Positions 26,466 to 37,338 are shown, counted from the first letter of the stretch. The stretch: DNA of 64,000 nt from Luteimicrobium album (GCF_030161555.1 NZ_BSUK01000001.1:992001-1056000); one strand, 5' to 3'. Notes: generated by a model from the sequence alone, not told the origin. Numbers and translations: made by a program.

Positions 26466-27955
26466 ATGACGTCGTCAGCACAGAAGCCGTCCGGGACCGG
26501 GATGGCCCTGGGGGTTCTCCTCGCCACGTGCCTCTCCAACCTGGTCGTCAATGCCAACACGTCCGCCGTCGGCATCCTGCTCCCGGCCATCAGCCAGGAC
26601 ACGGGCACCTCCGTCGACACGCTCCAGTGGGCGGTCACCGGCTACTCGCTGATGGGAGCCGCGGTCATCGTCACCGCCGGCTCGCTCGGCGACGTGTTCG
26701 GCCGCCGTCGCGTCTTCCAGCTCGGCCTGCTGCTGTTCGTCGCGTCGTGCGTCCTGATCGCCCTCTCGCACACCGGTACCGGGGTGATCCTGGGCCGGGT
26801 CGTCCAGGGTGCCGCCGGCTCGACCATCCTGGCGTGCGGACTGAGCCTGCTCACGGTGGCCAACAGCGGCGACGCCCAGCTGCGCTCGGTGTCGCTCTGG
26901 GGCGCCGCCGCGGCGGTCGGCCCCTGGTCGGGGGACTCCTGGTCGACGCCACCGGGTGGCAGGGCCTGTTCTGGATCGACGCCGTCGTCGCGGTCGTCTG
27001 CATGCTGATCGCGGCCGTGACCGTGCACGAGTCGCGCGACCCGCACCGGTCGCGCGACATCGACTACACCGGTGCGTTCCTGGTCGCGCTCACCCTCAGC
27101 CCCGCCATCCTGGCCGTGAGCAAGGGCTCGGCCTGGGGGTGGGCGTCGCTGCGGACGATCGGCTGCCTGGCCGTCGCCGCCGCAGCCGGGCTCGCCTTCG
27201 TGGCCGTCGAGAGGCGCGTCCGGGTGCCCCTGCTCGACCTGGCGCTCCTGCGCAACCGCGTGCTGGTCGGGTCGACCGTCGCCATCCTCATCGGTGCCGG
27301 CACCATCAACGGCCTGATGTACCTGCTCAGCCTCTACTTCCAGAACCCGGCCGCACTCGGCATGTCACCGCTGGAGGCCGGGCTCGGCACCCTGCCCGCG
27401 ACCGTCGGTCTCGTCGTCGTGGCACCCCTCGTACCGAGGTTCGCCGCCAGGCTCGGGGGCCGGCAGGTCGTCGGGCTGGGCTTCCTGGTCACGGCCGTCG
27501 GCTTCGCGGTGGTCGGCTTCACCGACCCGTCGTGGAAGTACGGCGCCTTCGTGATCCCGCTCCTCGCGATCGCCGTGGGCAAGGGCCTGTCGAACGGGCC
27601 CGCCTCCTCCGCCGCGACCGCCAGCGTCTCCGCCGACCAGGTCGGCGCCGCCTCCGGGATCTCGAGCATGGCCCGGTACGTCGGCGCCGCCGTCGCGACC
27701 GCGCTCGCCGCCAGCGTCAACGCCTCGGTGATCACGGACCGCACCGTCTCCGGACACTCGACCTCCGAGGCGCTCGCCTCCGGCCTCGCCACGGCGTCCT
27801 GGGTGATGGCCGCGTTCAGCGTCGCGGGCGTCCTGATGGCGATGCTCATGGGACGGCGGTACCGCGCCGAGAAGGGCACGCTGCAGGACTCTGCCGCCTC
27901 TGCCGTGGCCCATCTCCACACCCTCCCCACGACGGCGAGCGGCGCCAGGGCCTGA
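26466..27955 (+). CDS. MFS transporter, DHA2 (drug:H+ antiporter) family, frameshifted
   Basis: A protein of about 497 residues with 14 predicted transmembrane segments. It has MFS motif A GSLGDVFGRRRVF, motif C-like regions and a typical DHA2 C-terminal half (GLGTLPATVGLVVVAP, AASGISSMARYVGAA). The N-terminal frame ends at about 26915-26930 and continues one base shifted as GGLLVDATGWQGLFWID; a single lost base explains it. It lies 127 bp upstream of the next MFS gene on the same strand. No local regulator is present. Confidence 0.85.
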
Positions 27956-28055
27956 CGGCTCACAGGCCCGGCGCGTCCCACCCGCCCAGCGCGGTCGTGG
28001 CCCGGCTCGCCGACCGCCGGGAACACCAGGACGTCGGCTGCGGTTCGGTTCGTTC

Positions 28056-29551
28056 GTGGCAAGCAACTCCTCCGGCGTCTCCCGCGCCTCCGTGGGCCTG
28101 CGCTCCGGGCGCGGCCCGATCCTGCTCTCCCTCATGCTGTCGACCGCGCTCGTCGCGCTCGACTCCACCGTCATCGCGACCGCGATCCCCACCATCACGG
28201 CGGACCTGGGCGGGTTCACGCAGTTCCCGTGGCTCCTGTCGATCTACCTGCTGGCCCAGGCGGCGTCGACCCCGATCTACGGCAAGCTCGCCGACATCGT
28301 CGGGCGCAAGCCGCTCATGCTGGCGGGCGTCGCCGTCTTCCTCGCGGGCTCGGTCCTGGCGGGCTTCGCCTGGTCGATGCCGGCGCTCATCGTCTTCCGC
28401 GCGGTCCAGGGCCTCGGCGCCGGCGCGATCATGCCCATGTCGATCACCATCGCGGGCGACATCTACACGGTCGAGGAGCGCGCGACCGCGCAGGGCTATC
28501 TCGCGAGCGTATGGGGTGTCTCGGCGGTCGCAGGGCCGCTGATCGGCGGCATCTTCTCCGAGTGGGTGTCGTGGCGCTGGATCTTCTGGGTCAATATCCC
28601 CCTCTGCCTCGTCGCGGGCTGGATCCTCACGCGGTCGTTCCACGAGAAGGTCGAGCGGCGCCCGCACCGCGTCGACTACCTGGGGGCGACCCTGCTCACG
28701 GCCTCGTCGATCCTCGTGCTGCTCGGCCTGCTCGAGGGCGGGCAGGCGTGGGCGTGGGGTCCGCCGCCGGGGTGGCGGTGCTCGGCGGCGGGGTGGTGCT
28801 GGGCGTCCTGTTCGTGCTGCGCCAGCGCGTCGCGCCAGAGCCCGTCCTGCCGCTGTGGGTGTTCCGGCGCCGGATCCTCGTCACCACCACGATCGCCTCG
28901 CTCGCGATCGGCGCCGTCGTCCTGGGTCTCACGTCCTACGTGCCGACGTTCGTCCAGATCAGCCTCGGGACGGGCGCGCTCGTGGCCGGCTTCTCGGTCG
29001 CCACGATGACGCTCGGGTGGCCGGTCGCCGCGTCGCTCGCCGGGCGCGTCTACCTGCGCTGGGGCTTCCGGACGACGTCGCTGCTGGGCGCCGTCATCGT
29101 CGCCCTCGGCGCGGCCCTGCTGCTCATGCTCGACGACACGTCGACGCCCTGGGAGGTCGGCGCCTTCTGCCTCGTCGTCGGGGTCGGGATGGGATTCAGC
29201 GCCGTCCCCACGATGGTCGCGGCGCAGTCGAGCGTCGGCTGGTCGGAGCGCGGCGTCGTCACGAGCGCCAACATGTTCGCCCGCTCGATCGGCTCGGCCG
29301 TGGGCGTCGCCGTCTACGGCGCGGGCGTCAACGCGACCCTCGGAACGCACGCCGGCCACCCTTCGGGGCCGGAGCTCGCGACCGCCGTCCACCGGGTGTT
29401 CGTCGGCGTCGTCGCAGGCGCTGCTCTCCTGCTGGTGGCCGTGCTGCTCATGCCGCGCAAGGTGCCGACGGACGCGGTCGTCGTCCCCGCCGACGATGGC
29501 GCGACCGTGGCCGACGAGGCGCCCGGGCAGACGGTCGGTGGCGCCGCGTAG
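28056..29551 (+). CDS. MFS multidrug transporter, DHA2 family, frameshifted
   Basis: A protein of about 500 residues. N-terminal ALDSTVIATAIPTI and motif A YGKLADIVGRKPLM are characteristic of EmrB/QacA-type transporters, followed by GRAVQ-like FRAVQGLGAGAIMPMS. A one-base break at about 28760-28775 separates residues 1-240 from the second half (VLPLWVFRRRI, SANMFARSIGSAVGVAVYG). The GTG start is at 28056. The C-terminal tail is Asp/Ala-rich. It is followed 10 bp later by the endonuclease IV gene. Confidence 0.88.
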
Positions 29552-29561
29552 GTTGGGCTCC

Positions 29562-30392
29562 ATGCGCATCGGAGCTCACGTGGACCAGCACGACGCCGTC
29601 GCCCAGTCTCTCGACATGGGCGCTGCCCAGGCCCAGGTGTTCCTGGGCGACCCGCAGGGCTGGAAAGGCCCGCAGTTCACATTCCCCGTGCACGGGTCCG
29701 ACGACGCCGCCCCCGAGGAGCGCGCCGCGGCCCTCCGGGACGCCGCGAAGGCGGCGGACCTCGACCTCTACGTCCACGCGCCGTACGTCATCAACGTGGC
29801 GAGCACGAACAACCGGATCCGCATCCCGTCCCGCAAGCTCCTGCAGCAGATGGTCACGGGCGCCGCGCTGATCGGGGCGAAGGGCGTGATCGTGCACGGC
29901 GGGCACGTCGGCAAGGGGGACGCGCTCGAGGTCGGCTTCGACAACTGGCGCAAGGCGATCGAGCCGCTGGAGTCCGAGGTCCCCGTGCTGATCGAGAACA
30001 CCGCGGGCGGTGACGGCGCGATGGCGCGCGGGCTCGAGCGTATCGAGCAGCTCTGGTCCGTGGTCGCGCCGGCGGCGGAGAAGGCCGGCGTGCCGCTGGG
30101 TTTCTGCCTCGACACGTGCCACGCGTGGGCGAGCGGCATCGCGCTGGAGACGGCGCCCGCGGACGTGAGCGCCGTCGTCGGGACGGTCTCCCTGGTCCAC
30201 GCCAACAACAGCCGGGACGCGTTCGGGTCGGGCGCCGACCGGCACGCGAGCCTCACGGACGGTCAGATCGACCCGGCCGTGCTGGTGTCCCTGGTCGAGG
30301 CCGTGGGGGCGCCGGTGATCTGCGAGACGCACGCCGAGGCCCCGCGCGACGTCGCGTGGTTGGAGAACCAGCTCGAGGGGGCGCACTCGTGA
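29562..30392 (+). CDS. nfo: Deoxyribonuclease IV (Nfo-like AP endonuclease)
   Basis: A 276-residue TIM-barrel protein with endonuclease IV signatures: N-terminal MRIGAHVDQ, YVHAPYVINVAS, VLIENTAGG (metal Glu), CLDTCHAWASGI and the C-terminal ICETHAEAP. It cleaves DNA 5' to abasic sites using a tri-zinc centre, in base excision repair. The expected HVNDSK-type motif appears as VHANNSRDAFGSGADRH. Its stop overlaps the GTG of the VOC gene (GTGA), suggesting co-translation. Confidence 0.88.
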   Translation: MRIGAHVDQHDAVAQSLDMGAAQAQVFLGDPQGWKGPQFTFPVHGSDDAAPEERAAALRDAAKAADLDLYVHAPYVINVASTNNRIRIPSRKLLQQMVTGAALIGAKGVIVHGGHVGKGDALEVGFDNWRKAIEPLESEVPVLIENTAGGDGAMARGLERIEQLWSVVAPAAEKAGVPLGFCLDTCHAWASGIALETAPADVSAVVGTVSLVHANNSRDAFGSGADRHASLTDGQIDPAVLVSLVEAVGAPVICETHAEAPRDVAWLENQLEGAHS

Positions 30393-30793
30393 CCACGCTG
30401 CGTCTGCGGGAGATCGTCCTCGACTGCCCCCAGCCGCGCGAGCTCGCCGAGTTCTACCGCGAGCTCCTCGAATGGCCGTACGCGCCGGGCCACGCCGAGT
30501 GGGACCCCGACGGCGACGACTGGCTCGTCCTCGTCGCCCCCGACGACGGCCCTCGTCTGGCCTTCCAGCGCTCCACCGCGACCCCTCCGCCGTGGTCACG
30601 GGACTCGACGGTCGGTCGCGTGCACCTCGACGTCGCCGTCGACCGGCTCGAGGACGCGCACGACGCCGCGGTCACGGCGGGGGCGCGGCCCATCAGCGGC
30701 ACGCCCGAGGAGGACGGCCACCCGGCCGACCGGTTCCGCGTCTACGCCGACCCGGCCGGACACCCGTTCTGTCTGGTGCAGGACGTGCAGTAG
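30389..30793 (+). CDS. VOC (glyoxalase/bleomycin resistance) family protein
   Basis: A 134-residue single VOC module pair with the beta-alpha-beta-beta-beta pattern: LREIVLDCPQPRELAEFYREL at the start (shown to 21 residues only in outline) and FRVYADPAGHPFCLVQ at the end. Metal-ligand positions typical of glyoxalases are partly kept (Asp and Glu/Gln). The GTG start at 30389 overlaps the endonuclease stop. The substrate is unknown. Confidence 0.8.
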   Translation: MTTLRLREIVLDCPQPRELAEFYRELLEWPYAPGHAEWDPDGDDWLVLVAPDDGPRLAFQRSTATPPPWSRDSTVGRVHLDVAVDRLEDAHDAAVTAGARPISGTPEEDGHPADRFRVYADPAGHPFCLVQDVQ

Positions 30794-30821
30794 CTCACCA
30801 CCCAGGAGAGGGGGCGCCGAC

Positions 30822-31013
30822 GTGCGTCCGGGTCGGGGGCGCACGCACATCGACCTGTCGCTGCCCGCCGAGCTCACCGAGGAGCGCACGCGCGCTGCGG
30901 TGGCGACCGGGGGTCGCGTGGTCAGCGGCGAGTTCCTGCCGAGGACCTGGACGGTCGCGTCCCCGGAGAACCACGGCGTCGACATCGCGGGCTGGGCCGA
31001 TCTCGAGGCCTGA
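30822..31013 (+). CDS. Short protein resembling the C-terminal half of a VOC domain
   Basis: A 63-residue protein with GTG 30822. The text THIDLSLPAELTEERTRAAV, GGRVVSGE and ASPENHGVDIAGWADL matches the second half of a pterin-dehydratase-associated VOC domain (usually ...DPEGNEVDVATW). It lies 28 bp after a complete VOC gene and just before a strong terminator. It may be a truncated paralogue or part of a frame-broken longer gene; no upstream half is evident. Confidence 0.45.
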   Translation: MRPGRGRTHIDLSLPAELTEERTRAAVATGGRVVSGEFLPRTWTVASPENHGVDIAGWADLEA

Positions 31014-31017
31014 GCAC

Positions 31018-31056
31018 GGCCGCGGCCCGGCGGGAGGATCCCACCGGGCCGCGGCC
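31018..31056. terminator. Strong bidirectional hairpin
   Basis: Seventeen-base arms (31018-31034 and 31040-31056) pair with one mismatch around AGGAT and are extremely GC-rich. The hairpin lies between the end of the VOC fragment (31013) and the end of the convergent subtilase (31073), so it can end both transcripts. Confidence 0.8.
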
Positions 31057-31072
31057 TTCGTCCAGCGGTGTG

Positions 31073-34000
31073 TCAGTCGTTCGCGCCCCTCAGCGACCAC
31101 GCGTGCGTGTGGCCCTTGAGGTGCGAGTACGACGGCGCGTGCTCCTTGCCGTGCGGCGCGGCCTTCGGCTTGGACGCCTTGGGCAGGTGCACCACCTCGG
31201 CACGCTTGCCCTTCGTGCCCTGCAGATGCAGGACGAGCGCGTCGGTGCCCTTCTTCGCGACGTCCGAGCCGAGCGAGTACACGATCGAGCTCCCGCCCTG
31301 GTCGACGTACAGCGGGCTGGAGACGACGACCCCGGGTCGGCGACGTCGAACTGGATCGCCGACGAGTCGTCGATGTCGGCGCCCGTGTACCCGGAGTACG
31401 TCCCGATCTGGTAGGTGATCGGGAACGACGTGTCGGTCTTCTTCACGCCGATCGCCGCCGGGTCGACGGGGACCAGCAGGACGTTGTTGTCGAACACGTT
31501 GGTGTCGACGTCGCCCTCGTTGTAGTTGACGGGCGAGACGCTCACCGGCGTCGGCGCACCCGTGTCCGGATCCCGGTCGTTCAGGTCGAGCACGAGCGCT
31601 TCGAGCAGGTCCGTCGACGTGGCGTTCTGGACGTCCACCTCGTAGTCGGCCTTGCCGTCGCCGTTCGTGTCGATCACCACGTACGGGATGACCATGTTGC
31701 CGATGGTCGCCCAGTCGCCCCACGACGCGATGCCGAAGGTGAGCGTGCCGTCGGCGTAGCCGTGCAGCCCCTTGGTCGAGCCGGCGCCGACGTACCGCAG
31801 GTCACCCGAGGTGTCCGTGGTGTTCGTCGTGCAGCCGTCCGTCTGGGTGCCGCGGCAGACCGGCAGCCTCGGGCTCTTCGCCCCGAGCTGGAGCACGGAC
31901 GCCAGAGACGTGAACGCCGTCGAGCCCTTGCCCTGCGCGACGCCGTGGCCCTTGAGGGTCAGCGCCGTGAGGGTGTTCTTGCCACTGCGGAACGTCGTCG
32001 CCTTGGTCGACGTGGTCGACGTCGGCTTCGCCGCCCCGTAGACCGGGACCCGAAGAGCAGACTTGCCCGCGGGCTTGACGAGCAGACGACCCGACGCGTC
32101 GGCGACGTACTGCCGGGCCTCGGCCGCACCCGTGTACGGGTTGGTCTGGGTCGCGGCCATGGTCGGGTCGAGCGTCTTGCGCAGCGACTTGGTGACGATC
32201 GTCATGGTGACGGTCGCGGTCCTGCTCGAGTGCGCCTTGAGGTTCATCGCGGCCGGCCTCACCGTGTAGGTGACACCCGGCTGCTTGACGATGCCCTGGT
32301 ACCTGAGCGTGACCGTCGTCGCCTTGCTCCCGGTGTTCTGGACCTTGACCGTGCGCTTGAGCGTCTTGACGGCCTTGGTGACCGGCACAGCCACGACGCC
32401 GAAGGACGCGGAGACCGCACCCTTGACGTCGGTGTCGTACGCCAGCACCGAGGTGTTGACAGCGCCCAGCGCGTCGACGCGGCCGGAGCCCACGCGGGCC
32501 GGGCCGAAGATGTCGCCCGTCTTGTCGTCGCCCGTGTACAGGTCGTGGTCCGCGGTGTTCATGATCGCGGCCTTGAGCTGCTCCGTGCTCCACGTGGGGT
32601 GCGCGACCTTGACGAGCGCGGAGATGCCCGCGACGTGCGGGGTGGCCATCGACGTGCCCGACTCGACCAGGACTCCGTTGCCGGTGCCCAGGCCCGCCGA
32701 GGCGACGGTGTCGCCGGGCGCCGTGACGTCCGGCTTCACGACCCCGAGCGAGCCGTGGGTGCCGCGCGAGCTGAACGAGCTCACGGTGTCCGTGATGGAC
32801 GGCGTGACGTCCTTGATGGTCGCCGCGAGGGACCCGTCGAACGTGACGTTGAGCGTGCCGGCGTCCACCGCGGACTGCAGGCGGTCGGTCGCCGTCTTCG
32901 GGAGCTGGATGACCGGGATCTTGTCGTCACCGAGGATCCCCGCGCCGAACACGTCGAGGCCGGACGTGAAGATCGCACCGGAGGCTCCGGCAGCGGCCAC
33001 GAAGTCGGCCCGTGCGGCCGAGCCGCACTTGCGCGTCGCGTCGTTGTCGTCCCAGACGAGCCAGGCGATCTTGCCCTTGACCTTCGCGGCGTCCTCGGCG
33101 GACAGCGCGGCGCAGCCGTCGGCGTTCGCACTGGACAGCGTGACGACGTCGGCCGTCACGGGAGCCTTGTTCGCCCAGTCGTAGGCGGTCGAGAACTGGC
33201 CCGCGACCGTGCCCGCGACGTCGGAGGGAGCGTTGACCTTCAGGCCGTCCCGGAGCTGGTAGGCGTCCACCGAGCTCGCGACGGCGAGCGAGCGGACCGC
33301 GTTCCCGGGCGCACCGCCCGTGTCGGTGAGGTCGCCGTTGTTGCCCATCGCGATGACCGGCAGGACGCCGTGCTTCGCGAGGTTGTCGATCACGGCGTTC
33401 TCGGGGTCGTCCACGACGCCGTAGTCCGAGCCCAGCGACATGTTGACGATGTCGAGGTGGTCGGAGAAGTTGCCGTCACCGTTCGGGTCGAGCGCCCAGT
33501 CGAGCGCCGGGATGACCTCGTCGGTCGAGCCGTCGCAGCCGAAGACCTTGAGCGCGTACAGCGACGCCTCGGGGGCCATGCCGGGGCCGATCTTCATCGC
33601 CGCGAGCTTGTCCGCGGTGAGCTTCTTGTAGCTGCCCTTGAACGTCGAGCCGTCGGCGTTCTCCCCGTACCCGGCGACCGTGCCGGACACGTGCGTGCCG
33701 TGGTCGTTGCAGCCGAGCGGGTTCGCGTCGGGGTGCGGGACCGGCTGGTACGTCTCGTCCTGCGGGTCGGCGTCGTAGTCGTCGCCCACGAAGTCGTAGC
33801 CGCCGACCACCTTGGCGGTCGGGGTCCACGCGCCCGCGCTGTCCGCGTGCGCCGCGTCCCAGGCCGCGACCGTGCCCGGCCCGCCGAAGTCGGCGTGCGT
33901 GTGGTCGATGCCGGTGTCGATGATGCCGACCGACACGCCCTTGCCCGTGTTCCCGTAGTCCTGCCACGTCGCCAGGGCCTGGGTGAGGTTGGCGGTGCTG

Positions 34001-34533
34001 GCGTTCGAGACCTTCTTGGGGACGAGCGGCGTGATCTTCACGACGTCGGAGCGCTTCGCGAGGGCCTCGATCGCCGCACCGTCCGCGTTGACCGCGACCC
34101 CGGGGACGGCGTTGGAGACCTCGAAGAGCTTCGTGGCGTCGTCGTCGTGCGCCTTGGCGGTGCCGACCACCGACGACGCGGTCCTGGCGACAGCGGACCG
34201 CCGCGCCTTCGCAGCGGCCTTCTTCTGCGTCGTCGTGCTGCTCGCGTCGGCGGAGGCGTCGGCGGCGCCGTGGCCGGCGAGCTGGACGAAGACGGAGTGG
34301 CGGCCCTTGACCGACGTCCCGAGCGAGCCCGCGAGCTTGGTGCTCGGGTCGACGGCGTGAGACGTCGCGACAGGTGCCGGCGTCGCGTTCGGACCTCCGT
34401 CGGCGGCGGTCGCGGAGGCAGCAACGCCGACCGACGCGACGAGGGTGGCGGCAACGGCGGCCACCACCCTCACTCCCCTGCTGTCAGTTCTGAGATGCCG
34501 GTCCCGTCCGGCTCGATTGCTTGATGGCGTCAT
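31073..34533 (-). CDS. Secreted S8 (subtilisin-like) serine protease, frameshifted near C-terminus
   Basis: A subtilase of about 1,150 residues. The N-terminal signal peptide is VRVVAAVAATLVASVGVAASATA. The catalytic triad is Asp (SVGIIDTGIDHTHADF), His (NDHGTHVSGTVAGYG) and Ser (VESGTSMATPHVAGISALV). A PA-type insert (about 430-560) lies between His and Ser. A long C-terminal beta-rich region follows. A G-run deletion at about 31330-31334 breaks the frame; the restored C-terminus reads VVVSSPLYVDQGGSSIVYSL and ends at 31073. It is a secreted multi-domain protease, probably for protein scavenging. Confidence 0.92.
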
Positions 34534-34783
34534 GCGCGGTTATCCCCTTCGACTCCGGGTTGCGGGAGGCCAGGGCACCTCGGTCCGACCGGGGTCACCG
34601 GTCGCCTCGGACACCGTCGTCCACCGGACCCGACGCGGGTGGACCTGGCCGTGCTGCGTCGTCACGCTACGTCGCGTGCGACGGGCTGAGAAGAGCCCGG
34701 ACAGCGCTGTCGCGAGCATGTTACTCACCCGTAACACAGAGCGCGCGGCCACCCGGCCGAGCACTTCGCCGTACGATGCGGAA

Positions 34784-35890
34784 ATGCCGCTCGACCTGGA
34801 TCTTCGCCCCTCGTCCCAGCCGGTCCCCGCCGCGGAACGCGCCGCAGCCCTGGCAGACCCGGGCTTCGGCCGGTACTTCACCGACCACATGGCGACCGCC
34901 CGCTGGACGTTCGACGACGGCTGGCACGACGCCGCCGTGCACCCGCTCGAGCCGTTCACGCTCCACCCCGCGGCCGCCGTCCTGCACTACGGGCAGGAGA
35001 TCTTCGAGGGCCTCAAGGCGTACCGCCACGCGGACGGCAGCGTGTGGCTGTTCCGGCCCGACCAGAACGCGCGGCGCTTCGCGCGCTCGGCCCAGCGCCT
35101 CGCGCTGCCCGTGCTCGACGAGGACGACTTCGTCGCGGCGGTCGAGGCGGTCGTGCGGGCCGATGCCGCCTGGGTCCCCGACGCGCCCGACGGCCAGGAG
35201 ACCAGCCTCTACCTACGGCCCTTCATGATCGCGACCGAGGCGTTCCTCGGCGTGCGGCCCGCGCACGAGGCGACGTTCGGGGTCGTCGCGAGTCCCGCCG
35301 GCGCGTACTTCAGCGGCGGCGTCCACGGAGTCAACCTCTGGGTCACCGACCGGTACGTCCGCGCGTCACGCGGCGGCACGGGCGACGCCAAGACGGGCGG
35401 CAACTACGCAGCGAGCCTGGCCGCGCAGGCCGAGGCTCGCGACCGCGGCTGCGACCAGGTCCTCTACCTCGACGGCGAGGAGCACGCCTGGCTCGAAGAG
35501 GCCGGCACCATGAACGTCTTCCTCGTCACCGCCGACGGCGAGCTCCTCACCCCCGCGCTCGGGAGCATCCTCGAAGGCGTGACCCGGGACAGCCTCCTCG
35601 AGCTCGCCCCCGACCTCGGCCTCACGCCCGTGGAGCGGCGCGTCGGGCTCGCCGAGCTGCGCGAGCGCCTCGCCGACGGCTCGGTCACCGAGGTCTTCGC
35701 CGCGGGCACGGCCGCCGTGATCACCCCGGTAGTCGGCATCCGCGGCGAGGACGGCACCGGCGCGGGCTACGAGCAGCAGGTCGGCGACGGCACGCCGGGA
35801 GCCACGAGCCTCCGGCTGCGGTCGACGCTCCTCGACCTCCAGTACGGGCGCACGCCCGACCTGCGCGGGTGGCTCCGCCGCGTCGTCTGA
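34784..35890 (+). CDS. ilvE: Branched-chain amino acid aminotransferase
   Basis: A 368-residue fold-type IV PLP enzyme. The substrate loop LHYGQEIFEGLKAYR is near residue 65, and the PLP lysine is in GTGDAKTGGNYAAS near residue 200. EEAGTMNVFLV and a C-terminal TEVFAAGTAAVITPV complete the BCAT signature. It transfers amino groups between Val/Leu/Ile and 2-oxoglutarate. ATG 34784 gives the usual actinobacterial length. It is divergent from the protease across about 250 bp that hold both promoters and no other gene. Confidence 0.95.
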   Translation: MPLDLDLRPSSQPVPAAERAAALADPGFGRYFTDHMATARWTFDDGWHDAAVHPLEPFTLHPAAAVLHYGQEIFEGLKAYRHADGSVWLFRPDQNARRFARSAQRLALPVLDEDDFVAAVEAVVRADAAWVPDAPDGQETSLYLRPFMIATEAFLGVRPAHEATFGVVASPAGAYFSGGVHGVNLWVTDRYVRASRGGTGDAKTGGNYAASLAAQAEARDRGCDQVLYLDGEEHAWLEEAGTMNVFLVTADGELLTPALGSILEGVTRDSLLELAPDLGLTPVERRVGLAELRERLADGSVTEVFAAGTAAVITPVVGIRGEDGTGAGYEQQVGDGTPGATSLRLRSTLLDLQYGRTPDLRGWLRRVV

Positions 35891-36025
35891 CGGGAAACCC
35901 GTACGGGAATCGCACGATTGTGCCGGTTCTCTCGCTTCCCTAGCGTGAAGTGGTCAGGTCGAGCTGGGGCGCGCGGCCGTGGGGTCGGCGCCGGGCCGAC
36001 ACCTCACGCAAGGAAGCGAGAACCC

Positions 36026-36777
36026 ATGACCCGCATCCGAGCCACGCTCGTCGCGATGGCCGCGGCCGCCGCGGCGCTGCTCACCCCGCTCCTGGCCGCA
36101 CCGGCCGCGAACGCCCACGGCTGGATCACGTCCCCCGAGAGCCGCCAAGGGTTCTGCGCCGAGGAGAGACGTCCTTCGACTGCGGCCAGATCAAGTACGA
36201 GCCACAGAGCGTCGAGGCCCCCAAGGGCTCCACGCAGTGCAGCGGGGGAAGCAGCTACACGATCCTCGACGACGCGAGCCTGCCCTGGCCCCGGACGACC
36301 ACCGGCACCACCGTGACGTTCCAGTGGAACCTGACCGCGGCGCACTCGACGGCGTCGTGGGAGTACTTCCTCGACGGCGTCCTGTACCGGACGTTCGACG
36401 GCGGCAACGAGCAGCCCGCCTCGAACATCTCGCAGACCATCGAGGGCCTGCCCACGGGTGACCACACGATCCTCGCCCGCTGGAACATCGCCGACACGGC
36501 GAACGCGTTCTACTCGTGCGTCGACCTGCACGTCGTCGCGGACGGCACCGACCCCGGCGACGGTGGCACGCCGACCGACCCGACCACCCCCACCGACCCG
36601 ACCACGCCGACCGATCCCGGCACGTGCAGCGCCGCCGCGTGGGCGTCGTCGAGCGTCTACCTCGGCGGTGACCTCGCGTCGTACGACGGGAAGATCTGGC
36701 GCGCGAACTGGTGGACGCAGGGCCAGACGCCCAGCAACGAGCAGTGGGGACCCTGGACGCTCGTCAGCTCCTGCTGA
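36026..36777 (+). CDS. AA10 lytic polysaccharide monooxygenase with CBM5/12-like module, frameshifted
   Basis: A signal peptide (LTPLLAAPAANA) is cleaved before HGWITSPESRQGFC, which places the copper-binding His at the mature N-terminus as in AA10 LPMOs. After a one-base break at about 36164-36170 the domain continues (FDCGQIKYEPQSVEAPKG, WNLTAAHSTASWEYFLDG, FYSCVDLHVV). A Pro/Thr/Asp linker (PTDPTT repeats) leads to a C-terminal chitin-binding CBM5/12-like module (WASSSVYLGGDLASYDGKIW...WWTQGQTPSN). It oxidatively cleaves chitin or cellulose outside the cell. Confidence 0.88.
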
Positions 36778-36794
36778 CCCGCCTCTCCCTGAGC

Positions 36795-36836
36795 TGTCAG
36801 AAGCTCGTGAGCCTCGAGGCTCACGAGCTTCTGACA
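36795..36836. repeat. 42-bp palindrome, TGTCAGAA family, copy 1
   Basis: A perfect palindrome of two 21-base arms with no loop (TGTCAGAAGCTCGTGAGCCT... to its reverse complement). The ends TGTCAGAA and TTCTGACA are shared with the copies at 37244, 38498 and 46902, all 42 bp long. It lies between the convergent LPMO and S4-protein genes. Confidence 0.9.
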
Positions 36837-36857
36837 CGTCCGGGCCCGACGACGGCG

Positions 36858-37211
36858 TCAGTCGCGGCCGCGCAGATGATCCAGCGCGCGGCGGTCGCGC
36901 TTGGTGGGGCGGCCGGTCCCGCGGTCGCGGACCCCGGCCGGCGCGACGTACTCGCGCGGCAGCGGAGCCGGCGAGCGGTCGACGTACGCCCCGACGGCCT
37001 CGGGCGCGCCGACCCGCTTGGGCAGCAGCGCCACGACGTCGACGACGCGGTCACGGTCGGTGCGGAACTCGACCGTGTCCCCGACCTTGACCGACGATGC
37101 CGGCTTGACCCGGGACCCGTTGACCCGCACGTGCCCGGCACGGCACCACGCCGTCGCGACCGACCGGCTCTTCGCCAGCCGGACCGCCCACAGCCACACG
37201 TCGACCCGCAT
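36858..37211 (-). CDS. RNA-binding S4-domain protein (Hsp15-like)
   Basis: A 117-residue basic protein. The S4 domain covers about residues 2-60 (VDVWLWAVRLAKSRSVATAW, HVRVNGSRVKPASSVKVGD). The pattern is like Hsp15/HslR, which rescues stalled 50S-tRNA complexes. The C-terminal tail is Arg-rich (RPTKRDRRALDHL). ATG 37211. Both sides of the gene carry TGTCAGAA-family palindromes. Confidence 0.88.
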   Translation of the reverse strand: MRVDVWLWAVRLAKSRSVATAWCRAGHVRVNGSRVKPASSVKVGDTVEFRTDRDRVVDVVALLPKRVGAPEAVGAYVDRSPAPLPREYVAPAGVRDRGTGRPTKRDRRALDHLRGRD

Positions 37212-37232
37212 CGCCCCATTGTCCAACGCCTC

Positions 37233-37296
37233 ACCGACCGGGTTGTCAGAACGTGGTGAGTCTCGAGCCTCACCACGTTCTGACAACCCGGTCGGT
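37233..37296. repeat. Palindrome, TGTCAGAA family, copy 2 (extended to 64 bp)
   Basis: The 42-bp core is 37244-37285 (TGTCAGAACGTGGTGAG... to CTCACCACGTTCTGACA) with a single mismatched pair near its centre. The symmetry extends outward (ACCGACCGGGT / ACCCGGTCGGT) to 64 bp. It lies between the divergent S4-protein and GNAT genes. Confidence 0.9.
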
Positions 37297-37338
37297 TAAG
37301 CGGTGGACCGGCCCGGCGCCCGCGCGCACGCTGGAGCG

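Noticed and set aside
31762..34524. A 920-codon open frame on the plus strand opposite the subtilase
   Set aside because: It is antisense to a subtilase with all three catalytic motifs, has Arg/Gly/Val-rich text without domains, and arises from the high third-position GC of the real gene.
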